Positions 37,935-45,579 of a stretch of DNA of 64,000 nucleotides are shown piece by piece. Each line of letters opens with the position of its first letter. Within the stretch, counting starts at the first letter, position 1. The notes beneath the pieces are model-generated. The model had not been told where the DNA came from, did no database searches, and saw only the letters and a program-made list of their open reading frames with translations. A program made the translations under genes and the position numbers. This DNA comes from Pleurocapsa sp. PCC 7319 (GTDB lineage: Bacteria; Cyanobacteriota; Cyanobacteriia; Cyanobacteriales; Xenococcaceae), in contig NZ_KB235922.1 in NCBI RefSeq assembly GCF_000332195.1, positions 3,569,322 through 3,633,321 of the forward strand, in the 5' to 3' direction.

Positions 37935-38372
37935 ATGAACCCAACAATACAATCTTAATTAGAAACAGACAAAACTACGATTCAACACCTAACCGCACAG
38001 TGGATTGATGCTTGGAGTCCTCAAGATAAAACCTTCACAGACAAAGGTTTTGAGAACCTCTTTGCTACAGAAGAAAACGAAATCTTAGTTTTTGATAATT
38101 TCGATGATGGTGTGGTGGTGCTGTATAGCCTTCAGGAATATCTTGATACCTGGATTCCAGTAATGAAGAACTTTAGCTACTGGGAAATTAAGTTAGAAGA
38201 TAACCTAAGCATCTCAATCGAGGGAAATTTGGCAGTCAGTACTTTTTCCTGGATTGGTGGTGGAAGAACTAAAGATGGACAGGAAGTAAAAGCTAGACAG
38301 TACGGTACGCATACTTGGAAACGTCTTGATGGTGAATGGCGTTTGGTACACGAACATTTAACTGCTGGTTAA
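37935..38372 (+). pseudogene. Duplicate NTF2/SnoaL gene with early stop
   Basis: Exactly the same length (438 bp) as the gene at 35226-35663. From TGGAGTCCTCAAGATAAAAC to the end the two are nearly identical, but the first about 75 bp differ and codon 8 (37956-37958) is TAA. No good start follows until GTG codons inside the fold, so it is most likely inactive. The sharp switch in similarity suggests gene conversion or a recombination crossover. The aldo/keto reductase tail begins again just after its stop. Confidence 0.85.
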
Positions 38373-38523
38373 AAGCTTAGAAAAGAAAATATTGCAACAA
38401 TTTGAGCAACAATCTAAAAGATTTTTGGCATAAAAATTAGTAAGGTTTTAAAGATTTCAATTGGAGATTGACAATCATGTCTCAACATTTTTATTAATTT
38501 TAGTTTTCCAATGGGAGTAAAAA

Positions 38524-39132
38524 ATGAATTATCGATTTACCAAAGTATTGATTTTCTCTCTAGTATCTAGCCTATTTTTGCCATATTTAATTAATATTCC
38601 CACATTAAACTTATCAAGCTTTGTAATTGCACAAACATCTAATTCAAAACAAGATTGGGAGAATATTATGCAACGTCTTGATGAACTCAATTATCAAGGC
38701 AATATAGTCGCTGTGCGATCGCATTTTGTAGTTAATTCAGAACAGGTAGAGGAATTTATTGATCGAGCAGCAGAAGTAGCAGCTTTCACTAACGGTAAAG
38801 ATAGCCCTGTTTTATATCGATTTTTTCAGAATATCGAACAACCCAATCAATTCGTTCTTTTTGAACAATGGTCGGATAGAAGCGCGCTTCAAAAAAACAG
38901 GAATACTACTCACGGAAAAGAATTTCAAAACAAGCTTGCACAATTAATTACAGAACCAGTGCAAGTAAGAATATATCAACCTGCTTCTGAACCAGCTAAA
39001 GGAGATGGCAAAGTAAATCGATCATTAGTTGAAGCACAACCAGGAGCAACTCCCACTATTTCTAAAACCCGCGAAAGAGGCGTATCTGGCAGGAATTGTT
39101 TGCCGATCTCGATTATGCCGATAACAAGTTGA
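38524..39132 (+). CDS. Secreted antibiotic-biosynthesis-monooxygenase-like (ABM) protein
   Basis: 202 residues. An N-terminal signal peptide (MNYRFTKVLIFSLVSSLFLP to about FVIAQ) precedes an ABM domain at about 55-155: NIVAVRSHFVVNSEQVEEFI, VLYRFFQNIEQPNQFVLFEQ and an HGKEFQNKL helix. Such ferredoxin-like domains act on quinones, haem or reactive metabolites. The final about 20 residues (GVSGRNCLPISIMPITS) look like a frameshifted tail running over the NTF2 remnant at 39096, so the native protein probably continued into an NTF2 domain. Confidence 0.75.
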   Translation: MNYRFTKVLIFSLVSSLFLPYLINIPTLNLSSFVIAQTSNSKQDWENIMQRLDELNYQGNIVAVRSHFVVNSEQVEEFIDRAAEVAAFTNGKDSPVLYRFFQNIEQPNQFVLFEQWSDRSALQKNRNTTHGKEFQNKLAQLITEPVQVRIYQPASEPAKGDGKVNRSLVEAQPGATPTISKTRERGVSGRNCLPISIMPITS

Positions 39133-39338
39133 CCCGTTTTTATCAGGTAGAGGTAGAAGGAGATCTCGCCTTTTCTTCTTTCACTGCTGATGCCATTGTC
39201 GAATCTAATGGTGAAAGGACTATAATGCCCGTCTTCTATACTCTTGGCTGGCGCAAAACTGCTAACGGATGGCGCATAATTCACGAACATGGCTCCAATC
39301 TGATTACTGAGGACTCTCCAGTTAGTCAGCCTAGATAG
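39096..39338 (+). pseudogene. C-terminal half of an NTF2/SnoaL domain, frameshifted
   Basis: LFADLDYADNKLTRFYQVEV and FYTLGWRKTANGWRIIHEHG are the last strands of an NTF2-like fold. The frame is shifted against the upstream ABM gene, and an earlier stretch (KEAYLAG, near 39075) lies in the third frame, so at least two indels occurred. Read together with 38524 this suggests a former ABM-NTF2 two-domain gene. Confidence 0.65.
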
Positions 39339-39374
39339 CAGAATTATCAAACATAAAAACTTCAAATAGATAAA

Positions 39375-40301
39375 ATGCACATTCAAAAACTCAAAAAAAT
39401 AGCGATCGCACCAAAGGCGAGGCGCTGCGCGATCGCACTTAGCTGCTTCTTTACTTCGACTTTCTTTACTACTCTATCAACTAAGGCAGAGCCAAAAACC
39501 TCTCCAATGACAGGGGCAGAAATTCTGGAAGTTGTTTCGGGAAACACAACAGTCGGTACTTTCAGCGATCGCTCTTTGAGCTATGCAGTTTTTGTTGAAC
39601 CTAACGGTCGATTAATTGGACGTATCTCAGACGGAAACTCCGAAAAAATTGAACTAGGCAGTTGGCGCGTTGACAAAAATATGCTTTGTGGTCGTTGGGA
39701 TAATCTCAAAGAGGGTGAAGAAAATTGCTTTACCTATCATCGCGTTGGTTCTAATGTCCATGCCTATAACACCGATGGTAGTTTAGATCGCATTCAGTTT
39801 TTCGTCGATGGCGATCCTTACAATCTTCAACAGGCTGCATTAATTTCAAAACAAGATGCAAACAATTCTACTCAAGTAGAAACAGAAGTTCGTAAATTTA
39901 TCACTGCTTGGGGTGAAGCCTGGAGTCCCAAAGAAAATGCTACTGAATTTACCCGAGACTCTATTGAACCTTTTTATCTGCAAACTGAGGAATTATTGGG
40001 ATTTGATTTTACCGACGCTGAATCACGAACTGTTTTTAAAGGCGTTCAAATTCATCACGATACTTGGTCGGCTTTTGTTCAAGGTTATGATTACTGGACT
40101 TTTACTCCTGTAACAGAAAGCATTCGCGTATATCCTCAATCAGATCGAGCAGCAGCAGCAACCCTTTACGTTGATAACTATGGCAGAAAACCTGATGGGA
40201 CAGAATTTAACGCACGCGCTCACGCCACCTTATTACTGGAAAAACGAGATGGCAATTGGGTTATCGTTCACGAAAATATTTGGGGTCCCGTAAACGAGTA
40301 G
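39375..40301 (+). CDS. Secreted two-domain protein with C-terminal NTF2-like domain
   Basis: 308 residues. A hydrophobic signal region (CAIALSCFFTSTFFTTLSTK) is followed by a beta-rich domain (about 42-150) with two cysteines (MLCGRWD, ENCFTYH) that could form a disulphide, and an NTF2-like domain (about 165-305; KFITAWGEAWSPKE, AHATLLLEKRDGNWVI). A 27-bp HIP1-splitting insert lies in the charged start of the signal peptide (residues about 11-20). The first domain resembles small periplasmic stress proteins, but I cannot name it. It probably acts in the periplasm. Confidence 0.72.
   Translation: MHIQKLKKIAIAPKARRCAIALSCFFTSTFFTTLSTKAEPKTSPMTGAEILEVVSGNTTVGTFSDRSLSYAVFVEPNGRLIGRISDGNSEKIELGSWRVDKNMLCGRWDNLKEGEENCFTYHRVGSNVHAYNTDGSLDRIQFFVDGDPYNLQQAALISKQDANNSTQVETEVRKFITAWGEAWSPKENATEFTRDSIEPFYLQTEELLGFDFTDAESRTVFKGVQIHHDTWSAFVQGYDYWTFTPVTESIRVYPQSDRAAAATLYVDNYGRKPDGTEFNARAHATLLLEKRDGNWVIVHENIWGPVNE
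39407..39433. repeat. 27-bp insert splitting a HIP1 site (copy 2)
   Basis: GCGAT (39402-39406), 27 bp, CGC (39434-39436). The insert starts CGCACCAAAGGCG and ends GCGCTGCGCGAT, so here a full HIP1 palindrome appears at both borders. It adds nine codons near the start of the secreted NTF2-type gene. Confidence 0.65.
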
Positions 40302-40385
40302 CAATTGATAATTATGTCTTTGTCCATCACAGGTGCAAGTCAGACTTCAATCAATTCTATTACCATTATCTAAAAATTTGGCGAT

Positions 40386-40412
40386 CAGCTTCGCTGGTGG
40401 GCGGAGCCTAAT
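40386..40412. repeat. 27-bp insert splitting a HIP1 site (copy 3)
   Basis: GCGAT (40381-40385), 27 bp, CGC (40413-40415), non-coding. The insert begins CAGC-TTC-GCTG and continues GGGC-GGA-GCCT, ending AAT. It lies where the N-terminus of the truncated SDR gene at 40424 should be. Confidence 0.75.
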
Positions 40413-40423
40413 CGCTATTTGTT

Positions 40424-41017
40424 TTGCTCTTTGTAAAACTATTAAAACTAAATAAAGATATTGAACAATTGTTTGTAGGAATAGATGAGCAATTAGAAAA
40501 GCGAATAGGTAGTAATTCCCTTGATATTCTGGTTAACAATGCAGGTGTGATTGAGTTTGGCACTGTAGAGAATAGTTCAGAAGAAGCCTTTGATAAAGTG
40601 TTTTCCGTAAATGTTAAAGGTACTTATTTTGTTACTCAGCAAGCTTTAAAAAGAATGCCCAATGGCGGACGGATTATTAATACTACCTCTACTGCTGCAA
40701 GAATTACCGAACCTGAATATGGAATTTATTCTATGTCAAAAGGAACAATTGAAGTTTTTACTAAAACCTTAGCCAAAGAATTAGGTTCTCGAAATATTGC
40801 CGTTAATGCCATTTCTCCAGGATGGATTGAAACCGATCTTAACCGAGATTTCTGGCGAGAAAATCCAGAAGTACCAGCACAAGCTGCTCGTATGTCTACT
40901 TTAAAAAGAACTGGAACAGTATTAGATATAGCTGGTATTGCCGTATTTTTAGCATCAACTGAAGCTAGTTTTATCACAGGACAAATTGTAGAAGCTAGTG
41001 GCGGTTATTATCTCTAA
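40424..41017 (+). pseudogene. Short-chain dehydrogenase lacking its N-terminal cofactor loop
   Basis: 197 residues. ILVNNAG, INTTSTAARI, YSMSKGTIEVF (catalytic Tyr and Lys) and the C-terminal GQIVEASGGYYL show a classical SDR. The Gly-rich TGxxxGxG loop is absent; a scrap of it, SITGASQ, is seen about 100 bp upstream (near 40325), separated by a stop and by a 27-bp HIP1 insert. The protein probably cannot bind NAD(P) and is likely inactive, though the frame is otherwise intact. Confidence 0.75.
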
Positions 41018-41083
41018 CCTTTAAATACTCTTACAGATTGGAAAAAATTATCGAGAAAACAACTTGATTATGAGGTAATAGTT

Positions 41084-41521
41084 ATGAAATCTCAAGAAAC
41101 GATATTAGCAAGAGTAAAACAGTGGGAAGCAGCCTGGAATGTCGGTAGCGATGAGTTTTCAATGGATCGTTTTAAAGATCTATATGTCAAGGATGAAAGC
41201 CTTGTTGCTTACGATCTAACTTCTCCTCAAACTCCAAGCATTCTTCGCGGTTATGAGCAGTATGTTCGAGTTTGGCAGCCTTTTATGCAAGCATATTCAC
41301 CTTGGAATATAAAAATAAATGACGATCTTGTTATTCATGCTGGAGATGAAATAAGCGTAGCTACTTTTACTTGGAAAGCTTGGGGAACAGTGAAAGCCGA
41401 CGGTCAAGAAATTTCTACCGAACTTCATGCCACTCTTGTCTTTGAAAATCATAACGGTATATGGCAAATCGTACACGAACATATTTCTACTCCCGTTCGA
41501 GATAATGCCTCAATTGTTTGA
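41084..41521 (+). CDS. NTF2/SnoaL-like protein
   Basis: 145 residues. ARVKQWEAAWNVGSDEFSMD is the opening helix, and TELHATLVFENHNGIWQIV then HEHIS form the last strands. It is a paralogue of the genes at 35226 and 39375 but clearly diverged. It lies between two SDR genes on the same strand and may work on related small molecules. No catalytic residues can be assigned. Confidence 0.78.
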   Translation: MKSQETILARVKQWEAAWNVGSDEFSMDRFKDLYVKDESLVAYDLTSPQTPSILRGYEQYVRVWQPFMQAYSPWNIKINDDLVIHAGDEISVATFTWKAWGTVKADGQEISTELHATLVFENHNGIWQIVHEHISTPVRDNASIV

Positions 41522-41612
41522 ACGCCAATATTTGAAGATTTATAGAGTAGTCAAATATCAAAAATATAGTTAAAAAATTTCACAAATTTTATTTTTTTCA
41601 AGGAGTAAAAAA

Positions 41613-42389
41613 ATGAACATACAGAATCAAAACAAGGTAGCCTTAATTACTGGCGCAAATAAAGGGCTTGGATTCGGAATAGCCAGAAAACTAGGCAAAC
41701 AAGGTATTACAGTCTTAATTGGGGCGCGTAACCAAGAACAAGGCAAAAAAGCAGTTGAAAAATTGAGGTTTGAAGAGATTGAAGCACATTTTATCAAACT
41801 AGACGTAAGCGATTGGCAAAGCCACCTTACTTCGCTAGATCGCACTTCGATTGAATCGGCTTATAATGCGATCGCCGAGCAATATGGCAAACTAGATATC
41901 TTGGTTAACAATGCAGGAGTTAACTTAGAATTTTCGGCAGGTTTACCCGCACCAAGTCAAGTAAGTCTCGATGTTCTCAAACAAACCTTTGAGATTAATT
42001 ATTTTGGAGTTGTCGCTGTCACTCAAGCAATGCTGCCGTTAGTTCACAAATCTGATGCTGGCAGAATTGTTAATATCTCTAGCGATATGGCTTCTTTGAC
42101 TCTACATCAAGACCCCAATTTTAAGTTTTACAATTACAAACAACTTGCTTATGATTCATCCAAAACAGCAGTAAACGCTTTTACTGTTCATTTAGCACAC
42201 GAATTAAAAGACACCAACATTAAAGTTAATTCCGCTCATCCTGGTTGGGTTAAGACTGATATGGGAACAGATGCAGGAGAGTTAAGCATAGAAGAAGGTG
42301 CAGCAACACCAGTTTGGTTAGCAACATTACCTGAAGAGGGAGCAACTGGTGGTTATTTTGATGAAAAGCAACAACCTATGCCTTGGTAA
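41613..42389 (+). CDS. Short-chain dehydrogenase/reductase (carbonyl-reductase-like)
   Basis: 258 residues. Cofactor loop TGANKGLGFG (14-23), ILVNNAGVN, catalytic Ser in VNISSDMA and the LAYDSSKTAV Tyr-Lys pair are all present, so an active NAD(P)H-dependent reductase is likely. Residues 68-76 (WQSHLTSLD) come from a 27-bp HIP1-splitting insert in the LDVSD-RTSIESAYN stretch. The insert falls in a surface loop before alpha-D and leaves the frame open. A relic at 46744 shows the same stretch without the insert. Confidence 0.9.
   Translation: MNIQNQNKVALITGANKGLGFGIARKLGKQGITVLIGARNQEQGKKAVEKLRFEEIEAHFIKLDVSDWQSHLTSLDRTSIESAYNAIAEQYGKLDILVNNAGVNLEFSAGLPAPSQVSLDVLKQTFEINYFGVVAVTQAMLPLVHKSDAGRIVNISSDMASLTLHQDPNFKFYNYKQLAYDSSKTAVNAFTVHLAHELKDTNIKVNSAHPGWVKTDMGTDAGELSIEEGAATPVWLATLPEEGATGGYFDEKQQPMPW
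41814..41840. repeat. 27-bp insert splitting a HIP1 site (copy 4)
   Basis: GCGAT (41809-41813), 27 bp, CGC (41841-41843). It starts TGGC-AAA-GCCA and ends CTAGAT. It separates Asp from Arg in the SDR, and the related fragment at 46744-46800 carries the unsplit GCGATCGC at the same place. Confidence 0.85.
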
Positions 42390-42481
42390 TTTTCACAGGA
42401 TAATTAAAACTCAACACAACTAGTTTGGAAAAAATCCTAATATCAAATTTCAACATCGAAATTAAAACAAAACTTGATTCA

Positions 42482-42535
42482 ATGCGAATTGACCACGTTA
42501 TGATTAGCGTTCTCAAATATCAACAAACGCTTTAA
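42482..42535 (+). pseudogene. N-terminal relic of a VOC protein
   Basis: The frame from the ATG at 42482 reads MRIDHVMISVLKYQQTL then stop, matching the start of the VOC gene at 43508 (MQIDHVMLSVPNYQETL). The 12 bp upstream, AACTTGATTCAA, are also shared, so it is a truncated duplicate of that gene's 5' end. Confidence 0.85.
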
Positions 42536-42575
42536 TTTAAAAAAGATTTGTAAAAAAAGATAATTACATACAAAA

Positions 42576-43475
42576 ATGGCTAACTTACAACAAAAACGCT
42601 CCGAAAATGTTGACGGTGATTTTTATGTCGATCGCTCTTGTATCAACTGCGATACCTGTCGTTGGATGGCTCCTAATATTTACCGTCAGGAAGGTTCTAA
42701 ATCTGCTGTATACCATCAACCAAGCAATCCAGATGAACGTATTCAAGCATTGGAAGCACTGCTAGCCTGTCCGACAGCTTCGATTGGTACGATCGAGAAA
42801 CCCCAAGAAATCAAGCAGGTACAGTCGAGATTTCCGCTTTTAATAGCTGACAATGTCTATCATTGTGGCTATCACTCAGAATCTTCTTTTGGTGCTGCAA
42901 GTTACTTAATTCGACGTCCCGAAGGGAATATTTTGGTAGATTCCCCTCGTTTCGCCCCCCCATTGGTCAAGCAAATTGAACAAATGGGAGGAGTTAAATA
43001 TCTGTATCTTACCCATCGCGATGATGTTGCCGACCATCGTAAATTTAATGACCATTTTGGTTGCGATAAGCCTGACGGCATAGCTATGCAACGCATTTTG
43101 CATCAAGATGAGATTTCTCAATCTACAAAAGATGTAGAAATTGTTTTAACTGGTACGGATAATTATCAGTTAGCTGACGATCTGCTAGTTATTGTCGTCC
43201 CTGGTCATACTAAAGGACATACGATTTTACTGTACGATAACAAATTCTTATTTACTGGCGATCATTTGGCATGGTCTGATAAAGAACATCAGCTAATCGC
43301 TTTTCGTCGTGCTTGTTGGTATTCGTGGACGGAGTTAACCAAATCGATGGCAAAGCTAACTAACTACAATTTTGAATGGGTGTTACCAGGTCATGGCAGA
43401 CGCTATCATGCAGATGCTCAAAAAATGCAGCAGGAATTAGTAAAATGCCTTGAATGGATGCAGGAGGTGGCATGA
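42576..43475 (+). CDS. Ferredoxin-metallo-beta-lactamase fusion protein
   Basis: 299 residues. An N-terminal 4Fe-4S ferredoxin-like domain has CINCDTC (C22, C25, C28) and a fourth Cys in ACPTASIG (C65). The metallo-beta-lactamase domain follows (about 85-295): the metal motif THRDDVADH is a variant of HxHxDH, with VVPGHTKGH, FTGDHL and the final LPGHGRR. Enzymes with this pairing are thought to bind metal and do redox-linked hydrolysis, but their substrates are unclear. The first His of HxHxDH is kept and the second position is Asp, so metal affinity may differ. It sits in a VOC/SDR island. Confidence 0.85.
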   Translation: MANLQQKRSENVDGDFYVDRSCINCDTCRWMAPNIYRQEGSKSAVYHQPSNPDERIQALEALLACPTASIGTIEKPQEIKQVQSRFPLLIADNVYHCGYHSESSFGAASYLIRRPEGNILVDSPRFAPPLVKQIEQMGGVKYLYLTHRDDVADHRKFNDHFGCDKPDGIAMQRILHQDEISQSTKDVEIVLTGTDNYQLADDLLVIVVPGHTKGHTILLYDNKFLFTGDHLAWSDKEHQLIAFRRACWYSWTELTKSMAKLTNYNFEWVLPGHGRRYHADAQKMQQELVKCLEWMQEVA

Positions 43476-43507
43476 ATTCTAAATTAAACCGAACATAACT
43501 TGATTCA

Positions 43508-43924
43508 ATGCAAATTGACCACGTAATGCTTAGCGTTCCCAACTATCAAGAAACGCTTCAATGGTATCAAGAAAAATTCGGTGCAACCATAGAAAAAGAA
43601 TGGACTGTAGATGAATTCCCCGATTTACAACTAGCTTATCTAGATGTTCGAGGTTTTCGGATTGAAGTTGTAGGTACGACTCAAGCGCGTTCGGGAATGC
43701 CCAAGATGTCAGATTTTGGAGAAGCTTTACGCACAACAGGCGTGGGACATTTTTGCTTTCGAGTAGATAGCGTTGATGATGCGATCGCGGAATTAAATAA
43801 AAAAGGCGTACCAACATTTATCGAAGCATTTGATGCACCTCAAGTTGGGGTAAGAGTTGGCTTTGTCAAAGACAATAACGGCAATATAATTGAGTTCTCA
43901 GGTGCAATGAATTCTGCTCAATAA
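43508..43924 (+). CDS. VOC/glyoxalase-like protein
   Basis: 138 residues with two beta-alpha-beta-beta-beta modules: IDHVMLSVPNYQETLQWYQE and VGHFCFRVDSVDDAIAEL, ending RVGFVKDNNGNIIEFSG. It is a close paralogue of 37400. The usual metal ligands (His in IDHV, Glu in RIEVVG, His in VGHF, Glu in IIEF) are all present. It starts 32 bp after the ferredoxin-lactamase gene, so co-transcription is likely. Confidence 0.88.
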   Translation: MQIDHVMLSVPNYQETLQWYQEKFGATIEKEWTVDEFPDLQLAYLDVRGFRIEVVGTTQARSGMPKMSDFGEALRTTGVGHFCFRVDSVDDAIAELNKKGVPTFIEAFDAPQVGVRVGFVKDNNGNIIEFSGAMNSAQ

Positions 43925-44095
43925 ATAAAGTAACTTCTTAAACATGGAAATAGATCGCTTGTGAATAAATAGCGATCGCTTTTCTTGAAAACGCAAGAAA
44001 AAGAAAAAATGAGCAAGATCTGACAAGACAATTTTACTGACGGGTTTTTAAGCTAACTAAAAGTTTTCTACGCAAACTAACCAGGATATACAGTC

Positions 44096-44938
44096 ATGAC
44101 AAATATTGAAACAAAAAAAGTCTTAATTACTGGTGTTTCTTCAGGTTTGGGTCGGGCTTTAGCTCAGAAAATTTTAGAACGGGGTGGCTGTGTTGCTGGT
44201 ACTCTGCGAGACAAGTCACAGATGAGTGAATTTGAAGCACTTGCTCCAGGACGTGCAGTCGCAGTAGAAATGGATATTACCAATCCCGAACAAGTTAAGG
44301 TTGGAGTGGAAAAAGCGATCACCACTTTTGGTCAGATTGATGTATTGGCTAACAATGCGGGACACGGTTTAGTAGGTGCAATTGAAGAAACTAGCGATCT
44401 CGAAGCTCAACGAATGCTCGATACCAATTTTTTGGGTAATCTGAGAGTTACTCGCGCCATACTTCCGCAGATGCGCCAACAAAAAAGTGGTCACATTATT
44501 AATTATTCAGCTATTGGTGGTTTTACTGGCTTTCCCGGTCTTGGGGTATACAGTGCAGCTAAAGCAGCTGTAGATATTATGGGGGAAGCTTTAGCAGCAG
44601 AAGTTAAACCGTTGGGAATCAATGTCACTATTTTAACCGTAGGTATATTTCGGACTGATTTTGCAGGACGCTCTTTACAGCATACAGAACAAGTCTTAGA
44701 TGACTACCAAGAAACCCCCGCAGGTAAATTTCGAGGATTTATCGATAATCTTTCAGGAAATCAGCCCAACGATCCCGAGCTAGCAGCCGAGGCAATAATC
44801 AAGCTGATTGAATCGGACAAACCACCGTTGCACTTAGCTTTAGGTAATGATGCGATTAAAACGATTCAGGATAAAATCGAACGTTTGCAGCAAGATGTTA
44901 GAGCTTGGCAAGAAGTTTCTGCTTCTACAGCTTATTAA
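44096..44938 (+). CDS. Short-chain dehydrogenase/reductase
   Basis: 280 residues. VLITGVSSGLGRALAQKILE is the cofactor loop, VLANNAGHGLVG the NNAG motif, INYSAIGG carries Ser and VYSAAKAAVDIMG the Tyr-Lys pair. All four catalytic elements are present. The C-terminal extension (about 230-280) is longer than in minimal SDRs and may form the substrate lid. It acts on an unknown alcohol or carbonyl. It is a single gene with about 170 bp upstream. Confidence 0.9.
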   Translation: MTNIETKKVLITGVSSGLGRALAQKILERGGCVAGTLRDKSQMSEFEALAPGRAVAVEMDITNPEQVKVGVEKAITTFGQIDVLANNAGHGLVGAIEETSDLEAQRMLDTNFLGNLRVTRAILPQMRQQKSGHIINYSAIGGFTGFPGLGVYSAAKAAVDIMGEALAAEVKPLGINVTILTVGIFRTDFAGRSLQHTEQVLDDYQETPAGKFRGFIDNLSGNQPNDPELAAEAIIKLIESDKPPLHLALGNDAIKTIQDKIERLQQDVRAWQEVSASTAY

Positions 44939-44975
44939 ATCAAAAAGATTCAACTAAATCAATTTTACTAATTTT

Positions 44976-45233
44976 ATGAAATTTGAATATACATATACGC
45001 GCTTAAATGTCGCTAACTATCAAGTCTGTAAAGAGTTTTACCGCGATATATTGGGATTTGAAGTTATCTTTACCGATGATAAGGAAGAATATACCGAACT
45101 AGCTACAGGTCAAACTCAGATTACTATCTTCAACCGTCAGAAATTGGGAACTTTTGTTAATGCGTCTGAAAATATTAGTTATGACCCTAACTATGCAGGA
45201 GTGGTATTAAGCTTTCAGTGTCTTGGTTTTTAA
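44976..45233 (+). pseudogene. Truncated VOC protein
   Basis: 85 residues. FEYTYTRLNVANYQVCKEFY and ILGFEVIFTDDKEEYTELAT are the first VOC module, then ISYDPNYAGVVLSF ends early and the frame stops after QCLGF. The second module is missing, as if a deletion joined it to the foreign sequence at 45218. Confidence 0.75.
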
Positions 45234-45523
45234 GCGATCGCCTTACTTTTACTGAATTAGCAGCTACCTTTGAGCGAGTCACGGGTATTCTCGCAGAATA
45301 TCAATCAATGAGCGATGAAGATTTTTTAGCTCTTGATATATCTAATGTCCACGATCCGCTCAATCAATTTAAGTTTCACCGTCAATATGGTCCTTATCGC
45401 GACCATGAAACGTTAAGAAAAATCTATCCTAACTTAATGAATTTTGAAGCTTGGCTGCAACATACCAATTGGAGAGGTGAATCTCAAGAGGTTCAAAAAA
45501 ATGCCATAACAGGCAGCAAATAA
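45218..45523 (+). pseudogene. Unidentified C-terminal fragment joined to the VOC relic
   Basis: 101 residues from a GTG that overlaps the truncated VOC gene by 16 bp. SNVHDPLNQFKFHRQYGPYR and FEAWLQHTNWRGESQ look like the end of a larger helical protein, but I do not recognise the family. It has no plausible ribosome binding site, so it is probably not translated as such. The junction lies next to GCGATCGC. Confidence 0.45.
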
Positions 45524-45579
45524 ACTTACTGGCGATCGCTATATTCAATTAAAACAATACTAATAAGGAGTTAATTACA

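Noticed and set aside
38976-39386. A 136-residue minus-strand frame
   Set aside because: It runs opposite the ABM and NTF2 segments, which have clear homology; the minus-strand reading does not.
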